This document shows, one piece after another, positions 1 through 8,200 of a stretch of DNA of 64,000 nucleotides. Numbering within the stretch: position 1 is the stretch's first letter; the number at the start of each line of letters is the position of its first letter. The DNA is taken from positions 9,863 to 73,862 of the forward strand of contig JAEWAK010000013.1 in the NCBI GenBank assembly GCA_023391695.1, read 5' to 3'. Position numbers and translations under genes: made by a program. This DNA is from Bacillota bacterium. GTDB taxonomy: Bacteria > Bacillota > Clostridia > Lachnospirales > Lachnospiraceae. The notes beneath the pieces were generated by a model that saw only the letters and a program-made list of their open reading frames with translations, searched no databases and was not told the origin of the DNA.

Positions 1-2
1 AT

Positions 3-1469
3 AATATCGCTTTAATTTTATCCTCCTACAGTTTACCCCTTGCCGTATCAAAACTGGTGGCAGCCAGGGCAGTTAAGAAACAGTACCGCAATTCCTACCG
101 TATATTTTTATGCGCCATGTGTTTTGCGATCGTTGTAGGAACCATAGCATCGTTGTTTATTTATTTCGGCGCAGACTTTTTAGCAGCCGCAATTTATAAA
201 TCCCCACGCAGTGCAATACCTCTGCGGATTTTAGCTCCGACCATATTTGTATTTGCGGTGATGGGCGTGTTAAGAGGGTATTTTCAGGGAAAAAATACAA
301 TGCTGCCGACTTCTGTATCCCAGATATTGGAACAGGTCATAAATGCGGCCGTCAGTATAGTTGCCGCCTACTTTTTAATGAAATACCACAGTGCCTCCCA
401 GGATATCGCGGCTTTTGGAGCGGCAGGAGGCACCCTCGGAACCTTTGTCGGTGCATGTGTGGCACTTATCTTTTTAGCTTTTATATTTGCATTATATAAG
501 CCGATTATTGACAAGCAGTTAAGAAAAGATACGGTAAATATACGGGAGTCCTATCCCGACGTATTTAAGGCTTTACTGGTTACCATAGTACCTGTTATTC
601 TAAGCCAGACCGTTTACCAGATCAGCGGGGTATTGGACGGTTCCCTGTTCGGACATATAATGGCAGGGAAAGGGCTGGATGAAGATACCAGGAATGCATT
701 TTGGGGGATCTATTCCAATAAATATAATTTGTTGATCAACGTACCGGTTTCCATAGCCTCCGCCATGGGAGTTGCCATAATTCCAAGTCTTGTGGCATCA
801 AAAGCCGGCGGTACCAACTATGAAGTGAAAAATAAAGTACATCTGGCAGTTAAGTTCAACATGATAATTGCAATCCCGGCAGCGGTGGGAATGGGTGTGC
901 TGGCCTCTCCGATTCTCCGGTTATTATTTGGCGATGCAAGGGAACTGCCGGCTTATCTGATCCGTTTCGGTTCTGTTGCCATAGTCCTGTTCGCCTTATC
1001 AACAATTACCAATGCGGTCCTGCAGGGAATCAATAAAATGAAGCTTCCGGTTATCCATTCGGCCATATCCTTAGGCATACACATTGTACTTTTATACATA
1101 TTATTGAAATACTTTAATTTAAGCACCTATGGTTTGGTTATCGGCAATGTGACCTTTTCCCTGGTCGTATGTATACTAAACTGGATTTCGGTGGGGAAGA
1201 ATTTAAATTATAAGCAGGAAGTGAAAAAGACTTTTCTGATTCCAACGGCTTGTTCAGCAATTATGGGAGTTATGGCTTACTTAACTTACTACGGGCTTCA
1301 TAGACTGACCGGCATGAATTCCATCAGTACCTTGGCTGCAGTTATGGTTGCGGTAGTGGTTTACTGCTGTTTACTGTTACTTTTTAAAGGTGTTACGGAA
1401 GAAGAATTGCATGAAATGCCAATGGGCAGGACTCTGGCAAGGATTGCCGGCAGGCTGCATCTGATTTAG
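3..1469 (+). CDS. SpoVB/MurJ-like polysaccharide flippase, 5' end cut by window
   Basis: The reading frame is open from the first bases, and the residues before the GTG at 57 (ending SLPLAVSKLVAARAV) match the family pattern, so the true start lies upstream and 57 is not the start. The visible 488 codons are strongly hydrophobic with about twelve membrane spans and a GYFQGKNTMLPTS-type loop seen in the SpoVB/MATE-like (MOP) superfamily. Family members move lipid-linked cell-wall, cortex or polysaccharide precursors across the membrane. Sequence alone does not separate SpoVB, MurJ and general O-antigen flippases; the BofC-like gene next door is weak support for a sporulation role. Confidence 0.8.
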   Translation, partial: NIALILSSYSLPLAVSKLVAARAVKKQYRNSYRIFLCAMCFAIVVGTIASLFIYFGADFLAAAIYKSPRSAIPLRILAPTIFVFAVMGVLRGYFQGKNTMLPTSVSQILEQVINAAVSIVAAYFLMKYHSASQDIAAFGAAGGTLGTFVGACVALIFLAFIFALYKPIIDKQLRKDTVNIRESYPDVFKALLVTIVPVILSQTVYQISGVLDGSLFGHIMAGKGLDEDTRNAFWGIYSNKYNLLINVPVSIASAMGVAIIPSLVASKAGGTNYEVKNKVHLAVKFNMIIAIPAAVGMGVLASPILRLLFGDARELPAYLIRFGSVAIVLFALSTITNAVLQGINKMKLPVIHSAISLGIHIVLLYILLKYFNLSTYGLVIGNVTFSLVVCILNWISVGKNLNYKQEVKKTFLIPTACSAIMGVMAYLTYYGLHRLTGMNSISTLAAVMVAVVVYCCLLLLFKGVTEEELHEMPMGRTLARIAGRLHLI

Positions 1470-1581
1470 GATTACATCCGGGAAATCGTTTCCTTAGAAC
1501 CGCAGTAACTGAATAGTCTCAAAATATTTTGTATAAAATGGGAAAAACTAGTGAATACTTAATGCAAAAGGAGTGATTTTG

Positions 1582-2319
1582 GTGAAATTCAAGAAAGCAT
1601 TAGTATATTTCATTAGTTTTTTTTCATTGTCTGTAATGTTTTCCGCCTGTTATTATTTAAGTTATAAAAACGCCTTAAGGGATTTTAACGAAAGTGCGGT
1701 AGAACGCAATAATGAACTTATTGCATCCTTGGAAAATAACGGTTTATTACAATTAAACGGTGAACAGGGAACGGGTAATGCAGAAACAGAAAATTCAGAC
1801 AGCGGACCGGTCCAGAATGCGGGAACTGAATCTGAAAATACGACAGATACCAGTATTGCCGCTGATTTTGTTGAGGATACTATATTACCAACAACTGAAT
1901 ATACATTACAAACCTATGATTTGAAAAACAGTGAAATAACGGAAGAGGTACTGCCCACCCCAAGTTATTTAATAGGGCTTACACGTGAGGAAGTAATCCA
2001 GTACCTGAGTGATTATATGCAGGATTTACCTTTGAATGAATTTGAAAAAGGCCTGACTTCCTTTGAAGTTACACTTTTTTCAAAAGACAGGATTGTTCTG
2101 AGAAAAACATATAATCCGGATAAAGTAGAATATAAATATTTCCTGAAAGCTCAGAATGGTTATATTGTTGCATATTATGGCGACCAAAAAACCGTTTTTG
2201 ATTATACGGGAGTTGCCATAGAAAATCTTTCGGACTACGAAAAGGATCGGCTGGTAGAGGGAATTTTCGTCAAGGATCTGGACGAGCTGTATGCATTGTT
2301 AGAAAATTATTCAAGTTAA
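1582..2319 (+). CDS. Membrane-anchored BofC C-terminal domain protein
   Basis: A 245-aa protein with one N-terminal membrane segment (about residues 7-25), a low-complexity Glu/Asn/Thr linker (about 50-110) and a C-terminal domain (about 130-245) with YIVAYYGDQKTVFDYT and a terminal ELYALLENYSS, as I recall from BofC-type proteins of Lachnospiraceae. BofC of Bacillus is a forespore checkpoint protein acting on SpoIVB; whether this one does so is inference. The GTG at 1582 is chosen because AAGGAG at 1568-1573 is eight bases upstream; the GTG at 1573 overlaps that site and TTG 1579 is the alternative. It lies 100 bp behind the flippase gene. Confidence 0.7.
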   Translation: MKFKKALVYFISFFSLSVMFSACYYLSYKNALRDFNESAVERNNELIASLENNGLLQLNGEQGTGNAETENSDSGPVQNAGTESENTTDTSIAADFVEDTILPTTEYTLQTYDLKNSEITEEVLPTPSYLIGLTREEVIQYLSDYMQDLPLNEFEKGLTSFEVTLFSKDRIVLRKTYNPDKVEYKYFLKAQNGYIVAYYGDQKTVFDYTGVAIENLSDYEKDRLVEGIFVKDLDELYALLENYSS

Positions 2320-2387
2320 AATCTTATGGTACCGGTTTCATTTGCATCAGAAAGGGATTTTAATTTTATTATTCTGTTTGACCTATC

Positions 2388-2425
2388 AAGGGAGTCTTCC
2401 GCCTCTGCGGGCGGAAGACTCCCTT
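2388..2425. terminator. Strong hairpin after the BofC-like gene
   Basis: A perfect 15-bp inverted repeat (arms 2388-2402 and 2411-2425, loop of eight) is followed by GTTTTT. It ends transcription from the BofC-like gene and may also act in the reverse direction. Confidence 0.75.
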
Positions 2426-2426
2426 G

Positions 2427-2463
2427 TTTTTGCGGAAGGCGGAGCCTTCGGTCTCCGCAAAAA
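2427..2463. terminator. Second, bidirectional terminator hairpin
   Basis: TTTTTGCGGA at 2427-2436 pairs with TCCGCAAAAA at 2454-2463, with an inner CGGAG/CTCCG helix. T- and A-tracts sit inside the stem ends, so it can work in either direction. It directly abuts the preceding hairpin. Confidence 0.6.
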
Positions 2464-2591
2464 AAGAAGCATTACAGTCCGAAACAGTAAAATGATGCAG
2501 AATACTTAATTCATTTTCAACATCCGGAAATTGTTTTGTTTCTTGAATTATATCTCTTATATGTTTATTAAGATATTCATCTATATTCATA

Positions 2592-2620
2592 TTGACTTTG
2601 TAGGAAATACTTTGTATAAT
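2592..2620 (+). promoter_or_regulatory. Sigma-A promoter of the LacI-family gene
   Basis: TTGACT (2592-2597), a 17-bp spacer and a perfect TATAAT (2615-2620). Transcription would start near 2627 and leave a leader of about 80 nt with a small AAGGAT/ATCCTT hairpin (2650-2669) before the AAGGAGGT ribosome binding site at 2693-2700. Confidence 0.75.
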
Positions 2621-2709
2621 ATCGGATAATATATCACAGGAATTCCTTGAAGGATTAAGTACGATCCTTTCAAATGGGACTGCCCGCTGTATAAGGAGGT
2701 TTATAATTC

Positions 2710-3732
2710 ATGACATTAAAGGAAATAGCGAAACGGGCCAATGTGTCGGTTTCTACCGTTTCACGTATTATCAATTCTCCCGACGGTAATTTTGCACGTA
2801 AAGAAATACGGGATAAAGTTTGGGAAATAATCAGGGAAACGGAATATGTTCCGAACCAGTCCGCCATAGAATTAAAGCTGAATAAAACGAAAAAAGATTT
2901 CAGGAAGCCCATTACTTTCGCCTGTATTCTGGGAAGAACGAAAAACCTGGATGATAATCCTTTCTTTGCGCAGGTGGCACGGGCAGTTGAACAAAAGGCT
3001 CTAAGTTTAGGCTATGTAGTATCCCTTTCTTATTCGGTTTTAGATCTTGCCAATCTGGAGTTACTGAAAAAAATTGAATCCGTTAAAACTGACGGTGCTG
3101 TTGTCATAGGACGTTTTGATATGAGTACCATTCAATTTCTGAAAAATCACTATAAAAATATCGTTTACGTTGGCCGGAATGTGATTGATACCGAACTGGA
3201 CCAGATAATATGCGATGGGTATGAAGCAACCAGGGAAGCCTTAAATTATTTGATCCGGTTCGGGCACAGGCGAATCGGGTATATCGGGGAAACGGTAAAT
3301 GAGATCCGCTATAAAGCTTATCTCAATGTCGTTAATGAGGAAAAACTGGACAGTGACGGCAATTTGGTCTGTTCCTGTTCCCAAAACGGTGCAGGCGGTT
3401 ATCAGGGGGCGGATGCGCTGCTTCGGAAAACCAAGCCTTTACCGACGGCTGTTTTTTGTGCAACGGATGTGGCTGCTATTGCGGCGATCAGACGTTTTAC
3501 CGAAGCAGGTATTAAAATACCTGAGGATATCTCCGTAGTAGGAATGGATGATATCGAACTGGCGGGATATGTTTCACCCATGCTGACAACAGTCGGGATG
3601 CCCAAATCAGAGCTGGGGAATATTGCGGTACAGACATTGGTCAGCCGAATAAATAAGAATCATAAACTGCCGATGAAAATATTCCTTCCCTTTAAGCTGG
3701 CAATACGGGAGAGTGTTGCAAAGCGTTTATAG
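2710..3732 (+). CDS. LacI/GalR-family transcriptional regulator
   Basis: A 340-aa protein of standard length. The N-terminal helix-turn-helix and hinge (about 1-60) shows TLKEIAKRANVSVSTVSRII, followed by a periplasmic-binding-like effector domain (about 65-340) with the usual VVGMDDIELAGY strand near the C terminus. Such proteins bind sugar or nucleoside effectors and repress nearby carbohydrate genes. No sugar gene is adjacent: a terminator pair lies upstream and one lies downstream, so it is monocistronic and its target cannot be deduced. The resemblance of 2717-2780 to classic LacI sequences makes the family call firm; the specificity is unknown. Confidence 0.88.
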   Translation: MTLKEIAKRANVSVSTVSRIINSPDGNFARKEIRDKVWEIIRETEYVPNQSAIELKLNKTKKDFRKPITFACILGRTKNLDDNPFFAQVARAVEQKALSLGYVVSLSYSVLDLANLELLKKIESVKTDGAVVIGRFDMSTIQFLKNHYKNIVYVGRNVIDTELDQIICDGYEATREALNYLIRFGHRRIGYIGETVNEIRYKAYLNVVNEEKLDSDGNLVCSCSQNGAGGYQGADALLRKTKPLPTAVFCATDVAAIAAIRRFTEAGIKIPEDISVVGMDDIELAGYVSPMLTTVGMPKSELGNIAVQTLVSRINKNHKLPMKIFLPFKLAIRESVAKRL

Positions 3733-3855
3733 GTTAGAGTCGCGGCATAGTAAAATACGAATATCCTCCTAGACCAGAAAAGGTATTGGAATTAAGTGAA
3801 ACTAATACAATACAGTATAAACTGCCTTTTCTAATTTTACATATCAAATTTAAGA

Positions 3856-3925
3856 ATTGCCGGATTTGCAGGCCATAAGCGAACAAATTTGTCCGCTTAT
3901 GGCACAAATCCGGCAATATTTTTAT
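3856..3925 (+). terminator. Long two-part terminator hairpin
   Basis: Outer arms ATTGCCGGATTT (3856-3867) and AAATCCGGCAAT (3906-3917) enclose an inner CCATAAGCG/CGCTTATGG helix (3873-3881 with 3894-3902); ATTTTTA follows. It closes the LacI-family transcription unit. The 430 bp between 3733 and 4162 otherwise hold only the next promoter. Confidence 0.65.
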
Positions 3926-4023
3926 TATGCGGTGCATGAAAGGAAAGGCAGGATTCGTTCAACATTTGCTTTTTTCATAATAAGAAGATATAGATGTTAC
4001 GCAAACGTTATACCTTTTTCTTG

Positions 4024-4052
4024 TTGCATAACTATTACTTCTAAAGTATAAT
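4024..4052 (+). promoter_or_regulatory. Sigma-A promoter of the sulfate operon
   Basis: TTGCAT (4024-4029), exactly 17 bp, then TATAAT (4047-4052). It lies 111 bp before the start of the sulfate-binding protein gene and is the only good promoter seen ahead of the operon. Confidence 0.7.
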
Positions 4053-4063
4053 CATAAATCATA

Positions 4064-4081
4064 CTAATCATATATGATTAG
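4064..4081. promoter_or_regulatory. 18-bp palindrome just after the sulfate promoter, operator candidate
   Basis: CTAATCATATATGATTAG is a perfect palindrome beginning 11 bp after the -10 box, so it would cover about +5 to +22. That placement suits a repressor of sulfate/cysteine genes. The protein that binds is not evident, and no S-box or other riboswitch was seen in the leader. Confidence 0.45.
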
Positions 4082-4162
4082 AAACATATAAAATGAGGGA
4101 AGAGGCAATTGGCAGAACCGTATGGTAAGTACCTGCTTCTAACATCGAAGAAAGGAGATTTT

Positions 4163-5209
4163 ATGAAAATCAAAAAGCTGTTTACATTCGGATTGGCAAT
4201 AACATTAATTACAGGGGTATTAACAGGCTGCGGCAGCAATAAAGACGATGTTTCCGCTCCCAATGCAGCATCAGTGGAAATTACAAATGTATCCTATGAC
4301 CCTACCAGGGAATTATACGAAGCTTATAATCAGGAATTCGCAAAATACTGGAAGGAGAAAACCGGTCAGGAGGTTACCGTAATTCCTTCCCATGGCGGTT
4401 CCGGAAAACAGGCCCGTTCCGTCATTGAAGGGAATGAGGCGGATGTTGTTACCCTGGCCTTAGGATATGATATTACAGCAATAGAAGAAGCCGGACTCAT
4501 TGAAGCAGGCTGGCAGAGTGAATTTGAAAATAACAGTTCTCCGTATACTTCCACCATAGTTTTTCTGGTGCGTAAAGACAATCCGAAGCAGATAGAGGAC
4601 TGGGATGATCTGATAAGAGACGATGTTAAGATTATTACTCCCAATCCCAAAACTTCAGGCGGAGCAAGATGGAATTACCTTGCAGCCTGGGGCTACGCCG
4701 ATAAGCTTTATAATCACGAGGAAAACCAGATTAAGGATTTTATCGGGAAACTTTTTCAGAACGTATTGGTATTGGATTCCGGAGCCAGAGGTGCTACTAC
4801 CACCTTTGTGGAAAATGGTCAGGGAGACGTACTTTTAGCCTGGGAAAATGAAGCATACCTTTCCATTAAGGAAAATCCCGAAGAATTCGAAATCGTTACG
4901 CCAAGTATCAGCATCCTTGCCGAACCTCCCGTTGCCATAGTGGATGAGGTAGTGGATGACAGAGGAACCAGAGAGGTTTCTAACGCATATTTGGAATATC
5001 TCTATTCCGATGTGGGGCAAAGGCTGGCCGGTGAAAATTATTACAGACCCACCAATCCAGACATATTAAAGGAATTCGGTGACGTATTTAATCTGGATTT
5101 AGAGCTGTTAACCATTGATGACCCGCTATTCGGCGGCTGGGATAAGGCACAGGAGAAACATTTTAATGACGGCGGTGTATTTGACCAGATATATACCGGC
5201 CAACAATAA
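4163..5209 (+). CDS. Sulfate ABC transporter, substrate-binding lipoprotein
   Basis: A 348-aa lipoprotein with a signal peptide ending in LTGC (Cys23), then the sulfate/thiosulfate-binding fold: VIPSHGGSGKQARSVIEG, GNEADVVTLALGYDI and NPKTSGGARWNYLAAWGY are typical Sbp/CysP segments that build the anion site. Start 4163 follows AAAGGAGA at 4151-4158 and puts the signal peptide at the N terminus; the frame is open upstream to 4109 but that adds a non-signal tail. First gene of the sulfate operon, 22 bp before the first permease. It should capture sulfate (or thiosulfate) outside the membrane for CysTWA. Confidence 0.9.
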   Translation: MKIKKLFTFGLAITLITGVLTGCGSNKDDVSAPNAASVEITNVSYDPTRELYEAYNQEFAKYWKEKTGQEVTVIPSHGGSGKQARSVIEGNEADVVTLALGYDITAIEEAGLIEAGWQSEFENNSSPYTSTIVFLVRKDNPKQIEDWDDLIRDDVKIITPNPKTSGGARWNYLAAWGYADKLYNHEENQIKDFIGKLFQNVLVLDSGARGATTTFVENGQGDVLLAWENEAYLSIKENPEEFEIVTPSISILAEPPVAIVDEVVDDRGTREVSNAYLEYLYSDVGQRLAGENYYRPTNPDILKEFGDVFNLDLELLTIDDPLFGGWDKAQEKHFNDGGVFDQIYTGQQ

Positions 5210-5231
5210 ATTAAGATAAGCGGAGGCATTG

Positions 5232-6068
5232 ATGACTATGAAACGTCACAAAAGAAAACAGGTTGTACCGGGTTTTGGTATTTCCATGGGAGTAACCTTA
5301 ACCTTACTCAGCTTAATCGTTCTGATTCCGATGGCTTCACTGGTCCTGAATGCCTCTGCCATGGGATTACATACCTTTTGGTCTACGGTTACGGACAAAC
5401 GGATCCTATCCGGATATCTTGTAAGTTTTTCCTGTGCCCTGATTGCGGCAATCATCAACGGAGTCTTCGGAGTTATTTTGGCCTGGGTGCTGGTACGGTA
5501 CGAATTTCCTTTCAAAAGATTTGTTGACGGACTGATTGAATTACCCTTTGCCCTGCCTACGGCAGTTGCGGGTATCGCCTTAACCACCCTGTATTCGGAT
5601 AAAGGAATGCTTGGAAAATTACTTGGAGTATGGGGGATCAAGGTATCTTATACGAGACTCGGTATCATTGTTGCCATGGTTTTTATCGGTATCCCTTTTG
5701 TGGTAAGAACCATCCAGCCGGTACTTGAGGATCTGGACCCTCAGTATGAGGAGGCCGCAGGAGTACTTGGTGCCAGTAGAACTAAGATATTTTTTAGGGT
5801 GGTATTCCCGGAAATACGGCCGGCTCTGCTGACGGGCTTCGGACTCGCCTTTGCGAGAGCCGTGGGGGAATACGGAAGTGTTGTGTTTATTGCCGGAAAT
5901 ATTCCCTTTAAGACAGAAATCGCGCCCCTCTTAATTATGAGCAAGCTGGAGCAGTTTAACTATGACGGTGCAAATGCCATTGCGCTGGTAATGTTGGCAG
6001 TCTCCTTTATTATTCTGTTTGCGATCAACTCAGTTCAGGTATATGCCAATAAATTTACCAGGGAATAG
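5232..6068 (+). CDS. cysT: Sulfate ABC transporter permease CysT
   Basis: A 278-aa integral membrane protein with six predicted spans and the binding-protein-dependent permease (EAA) loop around EEAAGVLGASRTKIFFRVVF, which contacts the ATPase. LPFALPTAVAGIALTTLY and FARAVGEYGSVVFIAGN are characteristic of CysT/CysU. ATG 5232 is taken because CGGAGG (5221-5226) is five bases upstream; ATG 5238 is possible. It pairs with CysW, encoded 16 bp downstream. Confidence 0.9.
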   Translation: MTMKRHKRKQVVPGFGISMGVTLTLLSLIVLIPMASLVLNASAMGLHTFWSTVTDKRILSGYLVSFSCALIAAIINGVFGVILAWVLVRYEFPFKRFVDGLIELPFALPTAVAGIALTTLYSDKGMLGKLLGVWGIKVSYTRLGIIVAMVFIGIPFVVRTIQPVLEDLDPQYEEAAGVLGASRTKIFFRVVFPEIRPALLTGFGLAFARAVGEYGSVVFIAGNIPFKTEIAPLLIMSKLEQFNYDGANAIALVMLAVSFIILFAINSVQVYANKFTRE

Positions 6069-6084
6069 AAAGGGGAATCGTGCT

Positions 6085-6912
6085 ATGACAAAACCACATC
6101 AGAAGGAATCGAAAGCGGTACCGGTTTTCTTGATTACTATCAGTATTTTATTTCTATTTATTATGCTCATCATGCCGCTTATCGTAGTAATAACGGAAGC
6201 CTTCCGAAGCGGCATTGCAGTCTATAAGAAAGCGGTATTTGACTCCTATACGGTCAAGGCGCTGCTGCTTACTCTGGAAGCAACTGCGGCGGCGGTTGCG
6301 GTCAATACGTTATTCGGCCTGTTTGCTGCCTGGACCGTTACAAAATATCATTTTAAAAAGAAAAAGCTCTTAACTACCTTAATTGACATTCCCTTTGCCA
6401 TATCCCCGGTCATAGCGGGTCTGATCTTTATCCTTACCTTCGGACGTATCGGCTGGACCCATGGTATCCTTACCGCTTTGGATATTAAGATTGTATTTGC
6501 GGTTCCGGGGGTTATCCTCGGTACGGTATTTGTAACTTTTCCCTTTATATCAAGGGAAATCATACCGGTCCTTAACGCCCAGGGAGTTGACCAGGAAGAA
6601 GCGGCTGCTATTATGGGAGCGGGTGCTTTTCGGATCTTCCGCAAAATTACTTTCCCCCAGATTAAATGGGCCTTCCTGTACGGTATTGTTTTATGTACCG
6701 CCAGGGCCATGGGGGAATTCGGAGCGGTATCCGTACTGTCCGGACACTTAAGAGGGAAGACCATTACTTTACCCCTTCAGGTAGAAATCTTCTTCAGCGA
6801 ATTTAATTTTACCGCAGCTTTTGGGGTGTCCTCCATACTGGTAATCCTGGCGGTCATTATACTGATTGTAAGAAATGTACTGGAATATAAAATGAAAAAG
6901 GCGGGTGTCTGA
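6085..6912 (+). CDS. cysW: Sulfate ABC transporter permease CysW
   Basis: A 275-aa membrane protein paralogous to the preceding permease, with the EAA loop EEAAAIMGAGAFRIFRKITF and the CysW-like FARAMGEFGAVSVLSGHLRG-type segment (here TARAMGEFGAVSVLSG). ATG 6085 is preceded by AGGGGAA at 6071-6077; the upstream open frame lies inside cysT. CysT and CysW form the heterodimeric channel. Its stop is separated from the ATPase start by one base, so translation is probably coupled. Confidence 0.9.
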   Translation: MTKPHQKESKAVPVFLITISILFLFIMLIMPLIVVITEAFRSGIAVYKKAVFDSYTVKALLLTLEATAAAVAVNTLFGLFAAWTVTKYHFKKKKLLTTLIDIPFAISPVIAGLIFILTFGRIGWTHGILTALDIKIVFAVPGVILGTVFVTFPFISREIIPVLNAQGVDQEEAAAIMGAGAFRIFRKITFPQIKWAFLYGIVLCTARAMGEFGAVSVLSGHLRGKTITLPLQVEIFFSEFNFTAAFGVSSILVILAVIILIVRNVLEYKMKKAGV

Positions 6913-6913
6913 A

Positions 6914-7975
6914 ATGCACGTAGAATTAAAAGATATAAACAAATCCTTCGGTGATTTTAAAGCCTCCGACCACATCAGTTTCGGAATTGAAAAGGGGAAG
7001 CTGATCGGCTTGCTCGGCCCCAGCGGGAGTGGAAAAACCACAATACTGCGAATGCTTGCAGGACTTGAATATCCCGACTCCGGCGATATCTTTATAAACG
7101 GCAGCCGTGTGAATGATTTGCCAGCAAGTAAAAGAGGCATCGGCTTTGTATTTCAAAATTATGCTCTGTTCCGGTATATGAATGTTTTTGACAACATCGC
7201 TTTTGGTCTGGAGATCCAGAAAAAGAATAAAAAAGAATGCAGGGAAAGGGTGGAAGAACTCTTACAGCTTATTGGACTGGAGGGGTTAGGCAACCGGTAC
7301 CCGCATCAGCTCTCCGGCGGACAAAAGCAACGAGTGGCATTTGCCAGGGCACTGGCACCGAGTCCTCAGTTATTATTGCTGGATGAACCCTTTGCTGCCA
7401 TTGATGCCAAGGTAAGGCAGGAGCTTAGAAGCTGGTTAAAGGATACGATTAACAAGGTGGGCATCACCAGCATTTTTGTGACCCATGACCAGGATGAGGC
7501 CATTGAAGTTGCGGATGAGATCATCATTACCAATAAGGGAAGGATAGAGCAGAAAGGTTCTCCCTCAGAGATATACCGCAATCCCGAGACACTTTTTGTG
7601 GCACAGTTCGTCGGACAGTCCTCCCTGTTAAAGGATTACGGCAGGCTCATTGGATTTGAAACCGCAAAGACAGGGTCAACAGCCATTATCCGCCCGGAAT
7701 TTATAAAAGTTACCAGAAAAGACGAACCTCTTCTCTATCCCAACTCCGCGGAAGAAGGGACGGTTGAGAAGATTGCCTTTCGGGGCAGCTATTCTGAGGT
7801 GAAAATCAGGGTAAAGGGCTATTTATTGACTGCAACCAGGTCCTTGGAGGAAAATCCTTTAACGGTGGGAGAAAAGGTAAATGTCCTGATCTACCGTCTG
7901 TTTACCTTTGGAGAGGACGGCGGTCTGGTGCTGGAAAATAAGGCGATTGAAGATAGAAACCCTATATATATTTAG
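6914..7975 (+). CDS. cysA: Sulfate ABC transporter ATP-binding protein CysA
   Basis: A 353-aa ABC ATPase with Walker A GPSGSGKT (35-42), signature LSGGQ (133-137), Walker B LLLLDEP (D157, E158) and the switch histidine in FVTHDQDEA, then a C-terminal regulatory domain (about 240-353) that is TOBE-like. It powers sulfate uptake through CysTW. ATG 6914 is preferred to the in-frame GTG at 6905 because GGCGGG lies at a proper distance upstream. It ends 225 bp before the APS reductase genes, the longest gap in the block. Confidence 0.9.
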   Translation: MHVELKDINKSFGDFKASDHISFGIEKGKLIGLLGPSGSGKTTILRMLAGLEYPDSGDIFINGSRVNDLPASKRGIGFVFQNYALFRYMNVFDNIAFGLEIQKKNKKECRERVEELLQLIGLEGLGNRYPHQLSGGQKQRVAFARALAPSPQLLLLDEPFAAIDAKVRQELRSWLKDTINKVGITSIFVTHDQDEAIEVADEIIITNKGRIEQKGSPSEIYRNPETLFVAQFVGQSSLLKDYGRLIGFETAKTGSTAIIRPEFIKVTRKDEPLLYPNSAEEGTVEKIAFRGSYSEVKIRVKGYLLTATRSLEENPLTVGEKVNVLIYRLFTFGEDGGLVLENKAIEDRNPIYI

Positions 7976-8148
7976 AAGCGGCTAATTAATCATCACAGGT
8001 TTTGCGAAACTGATGCATACGTGGTATTAAGTCAGGAGTGTTTATAGCCGGAGTTAATTATGCTTCTATGTAAACGAAATATATAAATCAGGGATATATT
8101 GGCTGGCTGATTGGGATTCTGTCGGATTTCTTAAAGCTGCCGTTTCGT

Positions 8149-8184
8149 TAATAAACAAGGTTCTTTTAATAAGCAAGGTTCTTT
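8149..8184 (+). repeat. Two 18-bp direct repeats before aprA
   Basis: The 18-bp unit TAATAARCAAGGTTCTTT occurs twice head-to-tail (8149-8166, 8167-8184) with one A/G difference and ends six bases before the GGAGG of the next gene. It may be a regulator site or slippage product. The rest of 7976-8200 shows no clear terminator or promoter. Confidence 0.6.
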
Positions 8185-8200
8185 TATTACGGAGGATTAC

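Noticed and set aside
2369..2590. 73-codon minus-strand frame
   Set aside because: Its 3' half is the double terminator hairpin, there is no ribosome binding site, and its upstream side is the -35 box of the LacI-family gene.
3857..4051. 64-codon plus-strand frame
   Set aside because: It runs through the terminator hairpin and ends in the -10 box of the sulfate promoter.
3926..4162. S-box, cysteine-type or other riboswitch ahead of the sulfate operon
   Set aside because: The leader after the promoter is only about 100 nt, with a palindrome but no conserved riboswitch core or terminator.
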